This document shows, in pieces, positions 53,091 to 63,276 of a DNA stretch of 64,000 bases. The DNA is from an uncultured Saprospiraceae bacterium (GTDB lineage: Bacteria; Bacteroidota; Bacteroidia; Chitinophagales; Saprospiraceae). Both the position numbers and the translations under genes were made by a program. Numbering within the stretch: position 1 is the stretch's first letter; the number at the start of each line of letters is the position of its first letter. A model generated the notes under the pieces. It did not search any database. It saw only the letters and a program-made list of their open reading frames with translations, and was not told the DNA's origin. The stretch covers positions 1 to 64,000 of the forward strand of contig CAKZUM010000021.1 of assembly GCA_937921525.1 (NCBI GenBank), in the 5' to 3' direction.

Positions 53091-54437
53091 ATGAAAATAC
53101 GATTATTGTATTTACTCTTTGGTATTACTTTAATCATTGCTTGTAATCAAGATAAAGTATATCTGAATACGCCATTAGACCAGTTATTGGATTCGGCCCT
53201 TACTAGGGCATCCAAAAATGCAGATATGGCCGATTTTATTTTACCTGAAAGTGATGACTTTGCTGCTATTCCTCAAGATGCTCATAATCCTTTGACTAAG
53301 GAAAAGGTACATCTTGGTAAGTGGCTGTTTTTTGAGACAGGATTGGGTTTAGCACCCAATAAAGCAGCAGGCGAAAAAACTTACTCTTGTGCCTCTTGCC
53401 ATATTCCTTCGGCTGGATTTAGACCAGGCGGTATTCAAGGAATAGCCGATGGAGGTATTGGTTTTGGACAAAATGGAGAAGGACGGACTAAATTAAATGC
53501 TTATCGAGCACACGAAATGGATGTACAAGGACTTCGCCCATTGAGTGTTTTAAATGTAGCTTTTGTAGAGAACAGCACTTGGAATGGTCGATTCGGTAGT
53601 GAAGGCGTCAACGTTGGAACAGAAGATAGGTGGCTCGTGGCAGAAGGAACAGACCGCAATGAGGAAGGGCTTGCAGCGTTGGAAACCCAAAACATTGAAG
53701 GGATGGGTTTGCATCGAATGGAAATCACCGATGAAGTCCTAGATGGCTATGGCTACCGAAAATACTTTGATGAGGCTTTTGGCGATTTACCAGAAGAAGA
53801 GCGTTATACCAAACGGACTGCCAGCTTTGCTATTTCCGCTTACTTAAGAGCATTGATAACGAATAAGGCACCTTTCCAAGCATACTTAAAAGGAGACAGA
53901 ACTGCAATGACGGAACAAGAAAAAAGAGGTGCTTTAGTATTTTTCTCCGATGCTAAATGTTACCAATGCCATAAAAATGCTAATCTAGGCGCAAATGAAT
54001 TTTATGCTTTGTGAGTGAAAGACTTATATGAAACTGGACAAGCCTTTAACACATCTGAGGCAGACACTAAAAACTTAGGTCGTGGAGAATTTACAGGCAG
54101 AGAAGAAGATATGTACAAATTCAGAATCCCTCAATTATACAACTTGGGAGATGATGATTTTTACTTTCATGGTAGTAGCAAGCAAACGTTGAAGGAAGTT
54201 GTTGATTATTTTAATGAAGGTGTTCCTGAAAATAAGAATATACCATCTTCACAAATTGCTCGTCAATTTAGACCGCTCAGTTTAACAGAAACGCAACTGG
54301 AAGACTTAACTGTTTTTTTAGAAAATGGGCTACGGGATTCCGATTTACTTCGATATCAACCAGACTTCGTACTCTCTGGTAACTGTTTCCCTAATAATGA
54401 TATATTCTCCCAAATAGAATTAGGTTGTGGAGATTGA
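53091..54437 (+). pseudogene. di-haem cytochrome c peroxidase with in-frame TGA
   Basis: The gene is a paralogue of the peroxidase at 44895 (LIIACNQD lipoprotein signal, CASCH and CYQCH haem sites, GEGRTKLNAYRAHEMDVQG). The reading frame is interrupted by TGA at 54012-54014 and continues without frameshift from 54015 to 54437 with GRGEFTGREEDMYKFRIPQLYN. The paralogue has Gly at the TGA position (FYALGMSDL versus FYAL-stop-VKDL), so GGA to TGA is the likely lesion. The product would lose the C-terminal third. Confidence 0.8.
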
Positions 54438-54464
54438 AATTGATTTTTGATAAAAAATTAGTCT

Positions 54465-56663
54465 ATGAAATTTAGATATTTACCCTTATTGTTCCTTTTA
54501 GTACTCCCAATAATTGGAAGTGCTCAACATTCGGTGGCTAGGCAATGGAATGAAGTATTATTGCATGCTATCCGAAATGATTTTGCCCGTCCGACCGTAC
54601 ATGCTAGAAACTTATTTCATACTTCTGTCTTGATGTATGATGCTTGGGCCGCTTTTGACGATAAGGCAGAAACCTACTTTTTAGGTAAAACGGTAGCTGG
54701 CTTTACTTGTCCATTTGATGGTATTGCTAGAAATAATAATGTCCAAGAACAAAGAGAATCGGTTATCAGTTACGCAATGTATCGGCTGTTAATGCATCGG
54801 TTTAAAAATTCGCCAGGTGCAGCTGAAACACTTCCACTTATTGAAACACAATTCAGTACGATGGGTTATGATGCATCCTTTCAATCAACAAACTATGCGG
54901 ATGGAAGTGGTGCCGCTTTAGGTAATTATTTAGCAGAAAACATGATTGAATTTGGTCTGCAAGATAATTCCAATGAACAGAATGATTATACTAATCTCTA
55001 TTACCGAAATTTTAATTTTCCAATTGCTCCTGAACTAACAACTAATCCTTTCTTATGGGATCCCAACCGCTGGCAGCCCTTGACTTTCGAGGTATTTATT
55101 GACCAAAGTGGTAACGAACTCCCTGGTGGAGCGCCTGAATTTTTAAGCCCAGAATGGGGTATTGTAACACCCTTTGCTTTACAAGAAGAAGATTTAACGA
55201 TTCACCAAAGAGAAGGAAATGACTATTGGGTTTATCATGACCCAGGGAATCCACCATACATTGATGAAGATACAGGTGGAGATGGTTATCTATGGGGATT
55301 TTCAATGGTTAGCTTATGGTCTGCTCATCTTGACCCAGCAGATGGGGTACTATTGGATATTTCTCCTGCATCTTTAGGCAATGTTCCTTTAGAGGAATTA
55401 CCCACCGATTTAGAAGGATACAGAAGTTTCTATCAGCAATTTGACGGAGGAGATACAGGCAAAGGGTATGCTGTCAATCCACATACAGGACAACCTTATG
55501 AACCTCAGATTGTACCAAGAGGCGATTATACCAGAGTTTTAGCAGAATTTTGGGCAGATGGCCCAGATTCAGAGACACCTCCTGGTCATTGGTTTACCGT
55601 TTTAAATTATGTAAACGACCATCCTCAATTTGAGCGACGATTTAAAGGGAAAGGAGAGATTATGGATGCCTTAGAATGGGATGTTAAAGCCTATTTAATT
55701 CTAGGTGGTGGGATGCACGATGCAGCTGTTGCCTCATGGGGCATTAAGGGTTGGTACGATTATTTACGACCCATTTCTGCTATTCGATATATGGGCGAAA
55801 GAGGGCAATCAACCGACCCCAATTTACCAAATTATCATGTCGCAGGATTACCTTTGCAAGAAGGATTCATTGAAATCGTTCAAGAAGGAGACCCCCTTGC
55901 TGGAGAGAATAATGAGCATGTAGGAAAAATAAAACTATATGCTTGGAAGGGACCTGATTTTATCAATGACCCCGAAACAGATGTTGCTGGGGTAGGGTGG
56001 GTGCTATCAGAAAAGTGGTGGCCTTACCAAAGACCAACTTTTGTTACGCCACCATTCGCAGGATTCATTTCTGGCCATTCTACCTTTTCGAGAGCTGCTG
56101 CAGAAATATTAACCAAGCTAACAGGGGATACTTATTTCCCTGGTGGGCTAGGGGAGTTTGTCGCTAAGAAAAATGAATTTCTAGTTTTTGAAGAAGGGCC
56201 AAGCCAAGATATTATCTTGCAATGGGCTACCTATAGAGATGCCTCAGACCAAACTAGTTTATCTCGTATTTGGGGCGGTATTCATCCGCCTGCGGATGAT
56301 ATTCCTGGTCGATTTATCGGAGTAGAAATAGCTGAGGATGCCTTTAATCTTGCGGAACAATATTTCAATGATATTAGCACGAGTACGGAAGAACCCTCAA
56401 ATAATGCCTCTTTTAAACTTTATCCCAATCCTATTCTAGGCAATGAATCTATTACCTTGGAAGGTGCTTTTAATAAGGAAAAAATCAACTTAGAAGTGTT
56501 CGATTATACTGGAAAGTTAGTGCATGCTAAAACGGTGAGTAGTTATGAGAATAAGTTAATTACATCTCTTGCTGACCAAGTTTTACCTACTGGATTTTAT
56601 TTGGTTCAGTTGAAGGGGGAAGGTTTGAATAGATCTTATAAAGTACAGGTCGTAAATAAATGA
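54465..56663 (+). CDS. vanadium-haloperoxidase/PAP2-like protein with T9SS tail
   Basis: A signal peptide (LLFLLVLPIIGSAQ) precedes a large domain whose catalytic motifs are those of the vanadium-dependent haloperoxidase/PAP2 superfamily: YDYLRPISAIRYMG, ISGHSTFSRAAAEIL near 535 and WGGIHPPADDIPGRF near 602. The last ~80 residues (SFKLYPNPI, VFDYTGKL, GFYLVQLKG) are a type IX secretion sorting domain, so the protein is exported to the surface. Halide oxidation or phosphatase activity is possible; the metal-binding pocket suits vanadate or phosphate. Gene follows the broken peroxidase. Confidence 0.8.
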   Translation: MKFRYLPLLFLLVLPIIGSAQHSVARQWNEVLLHAIRNDFARPTVHARNLFHTSVLMYDAWAAFDDKAETYFLGKTVAGFTCPFDGIARNNNVQEQRESVISYAMYRLLMHRFKNSPGAAETLPLIETQFSTMGYDASFQSTNYADGSGAALGNYLAENMIEFGLQDNSNEQNDYTNLYYRNFNFPIAPELTTNPFLWDPNRWQPLTFEVFIDQSGNELPGGAPEFLSPEWGIVTPFALQEEDLTIHQREGNDYWVYHDPGNPPYIDEDTGGDGYLWGFSMVSLWSAHLDPADGVLLDISPASLGNVPLEELPTDLEGYRSFYQQFDGGDTGKGYAVNPHTGQPYEPQIVPRGDYTRVLAEFWADGPDSETPPGHWFTVLNYVNDHPQFERRFKGKGEIMDALEWDVKAYLILGGGMHDAAVASWGIKGWYDYLRPISAIRYMGERGQSTDPNLPNYHVAGLPLQEGFIEIVQEGDPLAGENNEHVGKIKLYAWKGPDFINDPETDVAGVGWVLSEKWWPYQRPTFVTPPFAGFISGHSTFSRAAAEILTKLTGDTYFPGGLGEFVAKKNEFLVFEEGPSQDIILQWATYRDASDQTSLSRIWGGIHPPADDIPGRFIGVEIAEDAFNLAEQYFNDISTSTEEPSNNASFKLYPNPILGNESITLEGAFNKEKINLEVFDYTGKLVHAKTVSSYENKLITSLADQVLPTGFYLVQLKGEGLNRSYKVQVVNK

Positions 56664-56790
56664 CAACTGTATTCTTTTTATTCGAATGAAGCTTAAACCT
56701 GAAAATTCTTTCATCGCATGGAGATGGAAGAATTTTTGGCTCTTCTAATTTGTAATGGATTCAAAAGACACCTTTTTCAAAATTTACATA

Positions 56791-56809
56791 AATGCAATTG
56801 TATTGCATT
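56791..56809. promoter_or_regulatory. palindromic operator and promoter of the DUF6660 gene
   Basis: AATGCAAT and ATTGCATT form an 8-3-8 perfect palindrome. TACCTTTG, a TAnnTTTG box, follows at 56821-56828, 6 bases before the ATG at 56835. The TGCAAT half-site begins 28 bases before the box, exactly as at 63277. A Fur/Zur-type repressor is the likely ligand. Confidence 0.65.
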
Positions 56810-56834
56810 AAATTTCACCATACCTTTGCTATTG

Positions 56835-57176
56835 ATGAAAATTATTGTTTACATATTATCCATTCATATGATTGCCTTATCGCTTATTCCATGCGGTGAT
56901 GGTGGTGGTGATATTGTGGAAATAGCTAAACATTTTTTTGAGATAGAGCATACTCATAGTACTGACCACAAGGAACATTCTAAGGGGTGTGGGGATGATA
57001 CTTGTTCTCCCTTTTGTATCTGCAGTTGTTGTTCTAGCGGAATAGACTATCCTAAAAACTCCTCTCTGCAACTTAAACCTCTTTCTCTTCTTGTTAAAAC
57101 TATTCCTTCTTTCATTTCAACGTTTCTTCCTTCTTCCTATAATAATGCCATTTGGCAACCGCCAATGTTTAGCTAA
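56835..57176 (+). CDS. DUF6660 Cys/His-rich membrane-associated protein
   Basis: The ATG at 56835 (MKIIVYILSIHMIALSLIPC) is chosen because it gives the family start and follows the operator; the open frame extends back to 56718. A hydrophobic segment is followed by PCGDGG, a His-rich part (HTHSTDHKEHSKGC) and CSPFCICSCC. These features match DUF6660, which usually lies beside CzcA-type pumps. Likely a metal-binding periplasmic protein. Confidence 0.7.
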   Translation: MKIIVYILSIHMIALSLIPCGDGGGDIVEIAKHFFEIEHTHSTDHKEHSKGCGDDTCSPFCICSCCSSGIDYPKNSSLQLKPLSLLVKTIPSFISTFLPSSYNNAIWQPPMFS

Positions 57177-57244
57177 ACCATTTTTGCAGGATACCTATGT
57201 CCGCACGTCTCCTTTTTATTGGTTTAACTAAACATTACTTTAAT

Positions 57245-60200
57245 ATGTTTGATAAGATAATCACTTATTCGATACAGAATAAGTTTGTGATAGGGCTATT
57301 GGTAGCAGCCCTCATCGTCTGGGGAGTATTCTCCATGCGACAGATACCTATTGATGCCGTACCTGACATTACCAACAATCAGGTGCAAGTCATTACCATA
57401 TCGCCAACCTTGGCAACTCAGGAAATAGAGCAATTTATTACAACTCCCGTTGAGTTGGCACTACAAAACATTCAGCAATTAGTAGAAATACGTTCCATTT
57501 CTCGCTTCGGACTTTCAGTTGTAACGGTTGTTTTTGAGGAAGATATGGACGTTTATTTATCTCGCCAACTGGTCAGCGAATATCTCAAACAAGCGGAAGG
57601 CAATATTCCTTCAGGATTGGGTACACCTGAAATGGCACCAATTTCAACGGGTTTGGGAGAAATTTATCAATATGTTGTTCGACCTGCTGAAGGGTTTGAA
57701 GATAAATTTTCCCTAACAGATTTAAGAAGTATTCAGGATTGGATAGTTAGTCGCCAGTTGTCTGGAATTGAAGGAGTGGTAGAGGTAAATACTATGGGTG
57801 GTTTCCTAAAACAATACGAAGTTGCTGTCAATCCTAATTTACTCAAATCCATAGGCGTTAGCATTACCGACGTTTTTCATGCCCTTGAAAATAGTAATGA
57901 AAATACGGGAGGGGCATATATCGAGAAAAACCCCAACACCTATTATATCCGAACAGATGGCGTTGCACGGTCATTGACGGATTTGGAAAATATAGTGGTA
58001 GATGTCCGAAATGGAAGACCCATTCTGGTAAAGGATGTAGCTACTGTTCAATTTGGAAAAGCCCCTCGATATGGCGCATTAGTAAGAGATGGCGAAGAAG
58101 CGGTCGGTGGTCGAGTGATGATGCTTAAAGGAGCCAATTCCGCAGCAGTCACCGAACGAGTAAAAGAACGAGTAACACAAATCGAGAAGTCTTTGCCCGA
58201 AGGAGTCGTCATTGAAGCATATTTGGACAGAGATAAGTTAGTCTCTACCGCTATGGGAACCGTTAAAAAGAATTTGCTGGAAGGAGGGCTAATTGTCATA
58301 TTTATTCTGGTGTTGATGTTGGGAAATTGGCGAGCAGGTTTGATTGTAGCCTCTGTCATTCCATTGGCAATGTTGTTTGCGGTGTCGATGATGAACTGGC
58401 TAGGTATTTCCGCCAATTTAATGAGCCTCGGAGCAATTGATTTCGGATTGATTGTAGATGGTGCAGTTATTATCGTAGAGGCAATTGTTCACCGATTGCA
58501 GACCCGTTTTGCAGGACAAAAACTTACACAAAATCAGATTGATAAAGAGGTGGAAACTGCCTCTGTTAAAATCCGAAGTTCAGCTGCCTTTGGAGAAATT
58601 ATCATTTTGATGGTTTATATTCCTATCCTCGCATTGGTTGGCATTGAAGGAAAAATGTTTATCCCAATGGCTCAAACCGTCATGCTTGCCATTGGTGGCG
58701 CATTGATACTTTCCTTGACTTATGTACCAATGATGGCAGCTTTATTTTTGAGTAAAAATATTTCTAATAAGAAAACAATTGCCGACCGTATTATTTCTTT
58801 TTTCCAAAAGCTATACACCCCTGTTTTGAATATTGCCTTACGGTTTAAAGCTATTTTCGTATTGGCTACGCTTGCTCTTTTTGTCTTTAGTTTTATCGTT
58901 TTCAGCAGAATGGGTGGGGAGTTTATTCCCACCTTGGAAGAAGGTGATTTGGCGATGCAACAAATTCTTCCTCCAGGCACTTCGCTTTCGCAAAGTATCG
59001 AGATGGCATCCCTTATACAAAAGAAACTATTAAGTGAATTTCCTGAGATAGAAGATGTGGTCGTCAATATCGGTTCTGCCGAAATACCGACCGACCCAAT
59101 GCCCGTTGAAATTGGTGACTATGTTTTGGTTATGAAACCAAAATCAGAGTGGACTTCGGCGAGTAATCGAAAGGATATGTTTGAAAAAATAGAAAAATCA
59201 TTAAGTGCCATTCCTGGAGTGGGTTACGAATTTTCACAACCAATACAACTTCGTTTTAATGAATTGATGACCGGTTCAAAAGCAGATATTGCTATTAAAT
59301 TATATGGTCAAGATTTAGAGCTAATTTATAGCAAGGCTAAAGAAGCGGAAAGCGTTATCACTAAAATTGGTGGGGTGGGAACAGTCAATGTTGAGCAAAC
59401 TATTGGGATGCCTCAAATCATTATTAAATTTAAATATGATAAAATGGCGCAGTATGGTCTACAAGTTAAAGAGGTTAATCAAGTCGTAAGGAGTGCTTTC
59501 GCTGGCGAAAGTGCAGGGACTATTTATGAAGGAGAGAAGCGCTTTGATTTAGTGGTTCGGTTGGATGAAAAATATCGTAAAGACATAGCCGATGTTCAAA
59601 ACTTATATATCACTTTGGACAATGGAACGCAAGTGCCTTTGCAAGCAGTAGCGGATGTCGAATTGACGGATGCGCCTATGCAGATTTCCAGAGAAAACAC
59701 CAATCGTAGAATTGTCATTGGGGTGAATGTAGGGGATACGGATGTAGAAACTTTAGTTAGTAAAATCCAAGCGGAATTAGATGCTAAAATTGATTTACCT
59801 GTGGGATATTATTTTACTTATGGTGGTCAATTTGAAAATCTCAAAGCTGCCAACGAACGACTGATGATAGCGGTACCACTTGCGTTGGCACTTATCTTTA
59901 TTTTACTCTTTTTTACTTTTGGTTCTATCTCACAAGCAGCATTGATTTTTACTGCTATTCCACTTTCCGCTATTGGGGGTATTTGGGCTTTAGAGCTTCG
60001 AGGGATGCCATTTAGCATTTCGGCAGGTATTGGTTTTATCGCTTTATTTGGTGTTGCCGTTTTAAATGGTATTGTCTTGATTGGATATTTTAATCAATTG
60101 AAAAATGAAGGAATGACGAATATTCGAGAGCGGATTATTACGGGTACAAGGGTACGATTAAGACCTGTATTGATGACTGCAATGGTGGCTTCTTTTGGTT

Positions 60201-61555
60201 TTCTTCCAATGGCAATTTCCAATTCTGGAGGGGCAGAGGTACAACGCCCATTAGCTACGGTGGTAATTGGAGGTTTGTTAACCGCAACCTTTTTAACATT
60301 AGTGGTTTTGCCCATTTTATATAGTTGGCTGGCGAATTGGCAGGAAGGAAAAAACAAACCATCATTACCAGCAAATAGCGCAATGATATTGCTACCGTTG
60401 CTGTTTTTTGGTTGGTCGGCACAAGCACAACAGCGACCAATTACAATGAACGAAGCGGTTGAGATGGCTATTGCTAATAATCCCTCCGTTAGAGCCGCCA
60501 CTTTACAGATTGAGCAGCGTCAGGCTTTACAGAATTTAAAATACAATCTTGGTTCGACGGAATTTAGCTATCAAGGTGATGGATTGTTTAGGAAGAATGG
60601 GCAGCGGGTCAATCAAATAGGAATTATACAACATATTCCTAACCCTGCCACGCTCAAAGCACAGAATAGTTTACGCAATGAGCAGGTGGCACAAAGCGTT
60701 TTGCGACAGCAATTAACAGAAAAAGAATTGCGATTGCAAGTGCAACAAAATTATCTGGATTTGCAGCAACGGAAAGAGGTACGACAGTTATATGGAAGGC
60801 TTATTCCCATGTATGAACAATATGCTCAAATGGCAAAAATTCGGGCAGATGTCGGAGAAGCCAACCGAATAGAATTGCTAACTATTCAATCCTCTTTGAA
60901 TGAGTACCGTTTATTAGCGAATCAAGTAACTATAGAAATCAACAACTTGGAAAAGCAATTAGCAGGCTTGCTCAATACCAATGAAGTCATTACTTCGACT
61001 GATAGTTTGATGGTCATTTCTTATGCTTTAAACGATAGTATCAATTCTTTTCGGATGCAGTTAGCTAGTCAAGATATTCAGATTGAACAGGCAAATGTTG
61101 AATTAATGAAAGCAAGTAGAAAACCTGATTTCAATGTGGGGTACGCTACTCAAAAATATTTTGATGGGGGTTGGCTACATGGGTTACAGGCAGGGGTACA
61201 GATTCCACTTTTCAATAAGCAGACCAATAAAAGAATTACGGCTCAACGCTTACAAGTTGATGTGGCTCAAGCTAACTTAGAAGCAGAACGTCTGCGAACT
61301 AAACAAGAATTGCGTACTGTCCAAAACACGATTCAACTGTATGCGGAAGGTGTCAATTTTTATCGAGAACAACTGGATACGCTCATTCCTGAAATTGAGC
61401 GTATTTCCAAACTTAATTATCAGGCAGGAGCAATTTCCTACCTCGAATTACTCAACACACTCAATCTGCTTTCCAAAAATAACAAGCAGTATTTAGAGCA
61501 GGTTTTATCGCATAATAAAGCAGTCGTGTTGTATCAGTTTTTGTCAAATCAATAA
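57245..61555 (+). CDS. czcA: CzcA-type metal efflux RND pump fused to TolC-like factor
   Basis: The ATG at 57245 (MFDKIITYSIQNK) is preferred over 57197. Residues 1-1040 are a heavy-metal RND transporter: IPIDAVPDITNNQVQV at the start, DFGLIVDGAVIIVEA (the conserved Asp in helix 4), GGEFIPTLEEGDLAMQ and LFGVAVLNGIVLIGYF. After a linker with a signal-like stretch (MILLPLLFFGWSAQAQ, about 1060) about 380 residues form a TolC-type outer-membrane factor (MNEAVEMAIANNPSVRA). It exports divalent metals such as Zn, Co or Cd, in partnership with the CzcB gene downstream. It is the second RND-TolC fusion in the window. Confidence 0.9.
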   Translation: MFDKIITYSIQNKFVIGLLVAALIVWGVFSMRQIPIDAVPDITNNQVQVITISPTLATQEIEQFITTPVELALQNIQQLVEIRSISRFGLSVVTVVFEEDMDVYLSRQLVSEYLKQAEGNIPSGLGTPEMAPISTGLGEIYQYVVRPAEGFEDKFSLTDLRSIQDWIVSRQLSGIEGVVEVNTMGGFLKQYEVAVNPNLLKSIGVSITDVFHALENSNENTGGAYIEKNPNTYYIRTDGVARSLTDLENIVVDVRNGRPILVKDVATVQFGKAPRYGALVRDGEEAVGGRVMMLKGANSAAVTERVKERVTQIEKSLPEGVVIEAYLDRDKLVSTAMGTVKKNLLEGGLIVIFILVLMLGNWRAGLIVASVIPLAMLFAVSMMNWLGISANLMSLGAIDFGLIVDGAVIIVEAIVHRLQTRFAGQKLTQNQIDKEVETASVKIRSSAAFGEIIILMVYIPILALVGIEGKMFIPMAQTVMLAIGGALILSLTYVPMMAALFLSKNISNKKTIADRIISFFQKLYTPVLNIALRFKAIFVLATLALFVFSFIVFSRMGGEFIPTLEEGDLAMQQILPPGTSLSQSIEMASLIQKKLLSEFPEIEDVVVNIGSAEIPTDPMPVEIGDYVLVMKPKSEWTSASNRKDMFEKIEKSLSAIPGVGYEFSQPIQLRFNELMTGSKADIAIKLYGQDLELIYSKAKEAESVITKIGGVGTVNVEQTIGMPQIIIKFKYDKMAQYGLQVKEVNQVVRSAFAGESAGTIYEGEKRFDLVVRLDEKYRKDIADVQNLYITLDNGTQVPLQAVADVELTDAPMQISRENTNRRIVIGVNVGDTDVETLVSKIQAELDAKIDLPVGYYFTYGGQFENLKAANERLMIAVPLALALIFILLFFTFGSISQAALIFTAIPLSAIGGIWALELRGMPFSISAGIGFIALFGVAVLNGIVLIGYFNQLKNEGMTNIRERIITGTRVRLRPVLMTAMVASFGFLPMAISNSGGAEVQRPLATVVIGGLLTATFLTLVVLPILYSWLANWQEGKNKPSLPANSAMILLPLLFFGWSAQAQQRPITMNEAVEMAIANNPSVRAATLQIEQRQALQNLKYNLGSTEFSYQGDGLFRKNGQRVNQIGIIQHIPNPATLKAQNSLRNEQVAQSVLRQQLTEKELRLQVQQNYLDLQQRKEVRQLYGRLIPMYEQYAQMAKIRADVGEANRIELLTIQSSLNEYRLLANQVTIEINNLEKQLAGLLNTNEVITSTDSLMVISYALNDSINSFRMQLASQDIQIEQANVELMKASRKPDFNVGYATQKYFDGGWLHGLQAGVQIPLFNKQTNKRITAQRLQVDVAQANLEAERLRTKQELRTVQNTIQLYAEGVNFYREQLDTLIPEIERISKLNYQAGAISYLELLNTLNLLSKNNKQYLEQVLSHNKAVVLYQFLSNQ

Positions 61556-61568
61556 AAATATTTCTATC

Positions 61569-62846
61569 ATGAAATTTATCAATAAATCAATCCTATCCAT
61601 ATTATCAGTAGGGGTAATGCTACTATTTTTCTCTTGTGGTCACGAACATACAGAAGGAGATGGCCACAATCACGGAGCCGAAACGGCTCAACATACGGAA
61701 GAGGATGGGCACAATCATGGTGCGGTAGAAGAAACGCATGGGGAAGAGGATGGTCATGGTCACGGAGAAGAGCATGAAGAAGGAGAAATTCACTTGACCA
61801 AGGAGCAGATAAAAACCATGAGCATTCAATTTGGCGATTTTTCCCAAATCAAAATCAATGACTATGTAATTGCTACAGGTACTTTAGGTTTACCTCCGAA
61901 TGCTTTGACTTCCGTAAGTGCAAAGGCAAGTGGTTTTATCAAAAGCAGCAATAAATACGTGGAAGGGAGCTATGTGAAAAAGGGGGTCATCATGGCTTAT
62001 TTAGAAAATCCTGAATTCATCCAGCACCAACAAAAATATCTTGAAGTGGCTGCGGAGTTAGTTTTTGATAAGCAAGAACTTACTCGTCAAAAAACATTGG
62101 TAGAAGCTAATGCAGGAATAGAAAGAAATGTGCAAAAACTTCAGGCGGAAGTCAACATGAAAACAGCCACTTTGAAAGGTATTGCCAAACAACTTGCTTA
62201 TTTAGGAATTAAGGTCAATGACCTAACGATTGACAATATAATACAACGAGTACCTATTTATGCTCCAATGGCTGGTTATATTACCACTATAAAAATGCAC
62301 AATGGAATGTATGTTACACCTGAATTGGAACTCATGGAAATTGTAAATGCAAACCATTTGCATTTGGAATTGGATATTTTTGAAAAAGACATTGCCAATA
62401 TCAAAGCTGAGCAGAAGATTAGTTATACGGTACCTGCTTTGGGAAATGCTGTTTATAATGGCGAGGTCCATGTTCTTGGTAAAGAATTCAATACGGAGAA
62501 TAAGACGGTGCGTATTCATGGACACTTAGAGAAAAAGCGACCTAATTTTATCAAAGATTTATTTGTAGAAGCTAAAATTTGGTTGAATGACCAAACTGTC
62601 CAAGCATTGCCAGAAAAAGCAATCATCAAAGATGGTGCTTCTTCTTATATCTATGTGGCAAATGACCAAGGAGAAAGTGAGGAATTGAAATTTGAACAGA
62701 TAATGGTCATCCCAAGCACTACTGATAAAGGCTTTACTGCCGTAAAATTGGTTGATAAAATTCCTGATGGGATGAAAATAGTAACGGAAGGAGCGTACTA
62801 TGTATATGCCCAATCAAAAGCAGGAGAATTGGAGCATGAACATTAA
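61569..62846 (+). CDS. czcB: CzcB-type membrane-fusion protein with His-rich N-terminus
   Basis: A lipoprotein-like start (LLFFSCGHEH) is followed by about 60 residues extremely rich in His, Asp and Glu (three EDGHxHG-type repeats), a probable divalent-metal-binding segment. Then HlyD-like domains appear: IATGTLGLPPNALTSVSAKASGF, VPIYAPMAGYITTIKMHNG and a final barrel. It is the periplasmic adaptor of the CzcA pump, 13 bases downstream of it. The His-rich part favours zinc, cobalt or cadmium over copper. Confidence 0.88.
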   Translation: MKFINKSILSILSVGVMLLFFSCGHEHTEGDGHNHGAETAQHTEEDGHNHGAVEETHGEEDGHGHGEEHEEGEIHLTKEQIKTMSIQFGDFSQIKINDYVIATGTLGLPPNALTSVSAKASGFIKSSNKYVEGSYVKKGVIMAYLENPEFIQHQQKYLEVAAELVFDKQELTRQKTLVEANAGIERNVQKLQAEVNMKTATLKGIAKQLAYLGIKVNDLTIDNIIQRVPIYAPMAGYITTIKMHNGMYVTPELELMEIVNANHLHLELDIFEKDIANIKAEQKISYTVPALGNAVYNGEVHVLGKEFNTENKTVRIHGHLEKKRPNFIKDLFVEAKIWLNDQTVQALPEKAIIKDGASSYIYVANDQGESEELKFEQIMVIPSTTDKGFTAVKLVDKIPDGMKIVTEGAYYVYAQSKAGELEHEH

Positions 62847-62859
62847 AATCTAATTTCCT

Positions 62860-63273
62860 ATGGAGCAAGTAAATAAAATTTTAGAACAAAAAGCTGTCCG
62901 CATCACCCCGATGCGACAGCTACTATTGGAATACTTCTTACAAAATAACGGAGCATTTGGTTTGATGGAGCTGGAAAATGCCTTTCCAAAATCAGATAGG
63001 ATTACTATGTACCGTACCCTCAAAACATTTGAAGAAAAAGGACTTATTCATGGCATTAATAATGGAGCAAGTGAAATAAAATATGCTTTATGTAGGGAAC
63101 ATTGTTCCCCCATTCATCACATTGACCAGCATCCGCATTTTCAATGTGAGCAATGTAGGCAGATAACTTGTATTAATAGTCAGGTCATTCCAAAAATGGA
63201 ACTTCCTAAAGGCTATGTCCAAAAAGAAATGACGATGATGATAAAAGGTGTTTGCCCAAATTGTCAAGGCTAA
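62860..63273 (+). CDS. Fur-family metal regulator (Zur-like)
   Basis: A winged-helix DNA-binding half (ITPMRQLLLEYF, DRITMYRTLKTFEEKGLI) precedes a metal-binding half with HHIDQHPHFQCEQC and CPNC, giving the His/Cys sites and the two CxxC structural zinc knuckles of the Fur family. It follows the CzcB gene by 13 bases. Zinc sensing is inferred from the neighbouring pump and from the operator type. It probably reads TGCAAT-N3-ATTGCA sites at 56791 and 63277. Confidence 0.85.
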   Translation: MEQVNKILEQKAVRITPMRQLLLEYFLQNNGAFGLMELENAFPKSDRITMYRTLKTFEEKGLIHGINNGASEIKYALCREHCSPIHHIDQHPHFQCEQCRQITCINSQVIPKMELPKGYVQKEMTMMIKGVCPNCQG

Positions 63274-63276
63274 GTT

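Noticed and set aside
54012-54014. Selenocysteine codon in the peroxidase
   Set aside because: The paralogue has Gly, not Cys, at this position, and no insertion element or selenium genes are visible.
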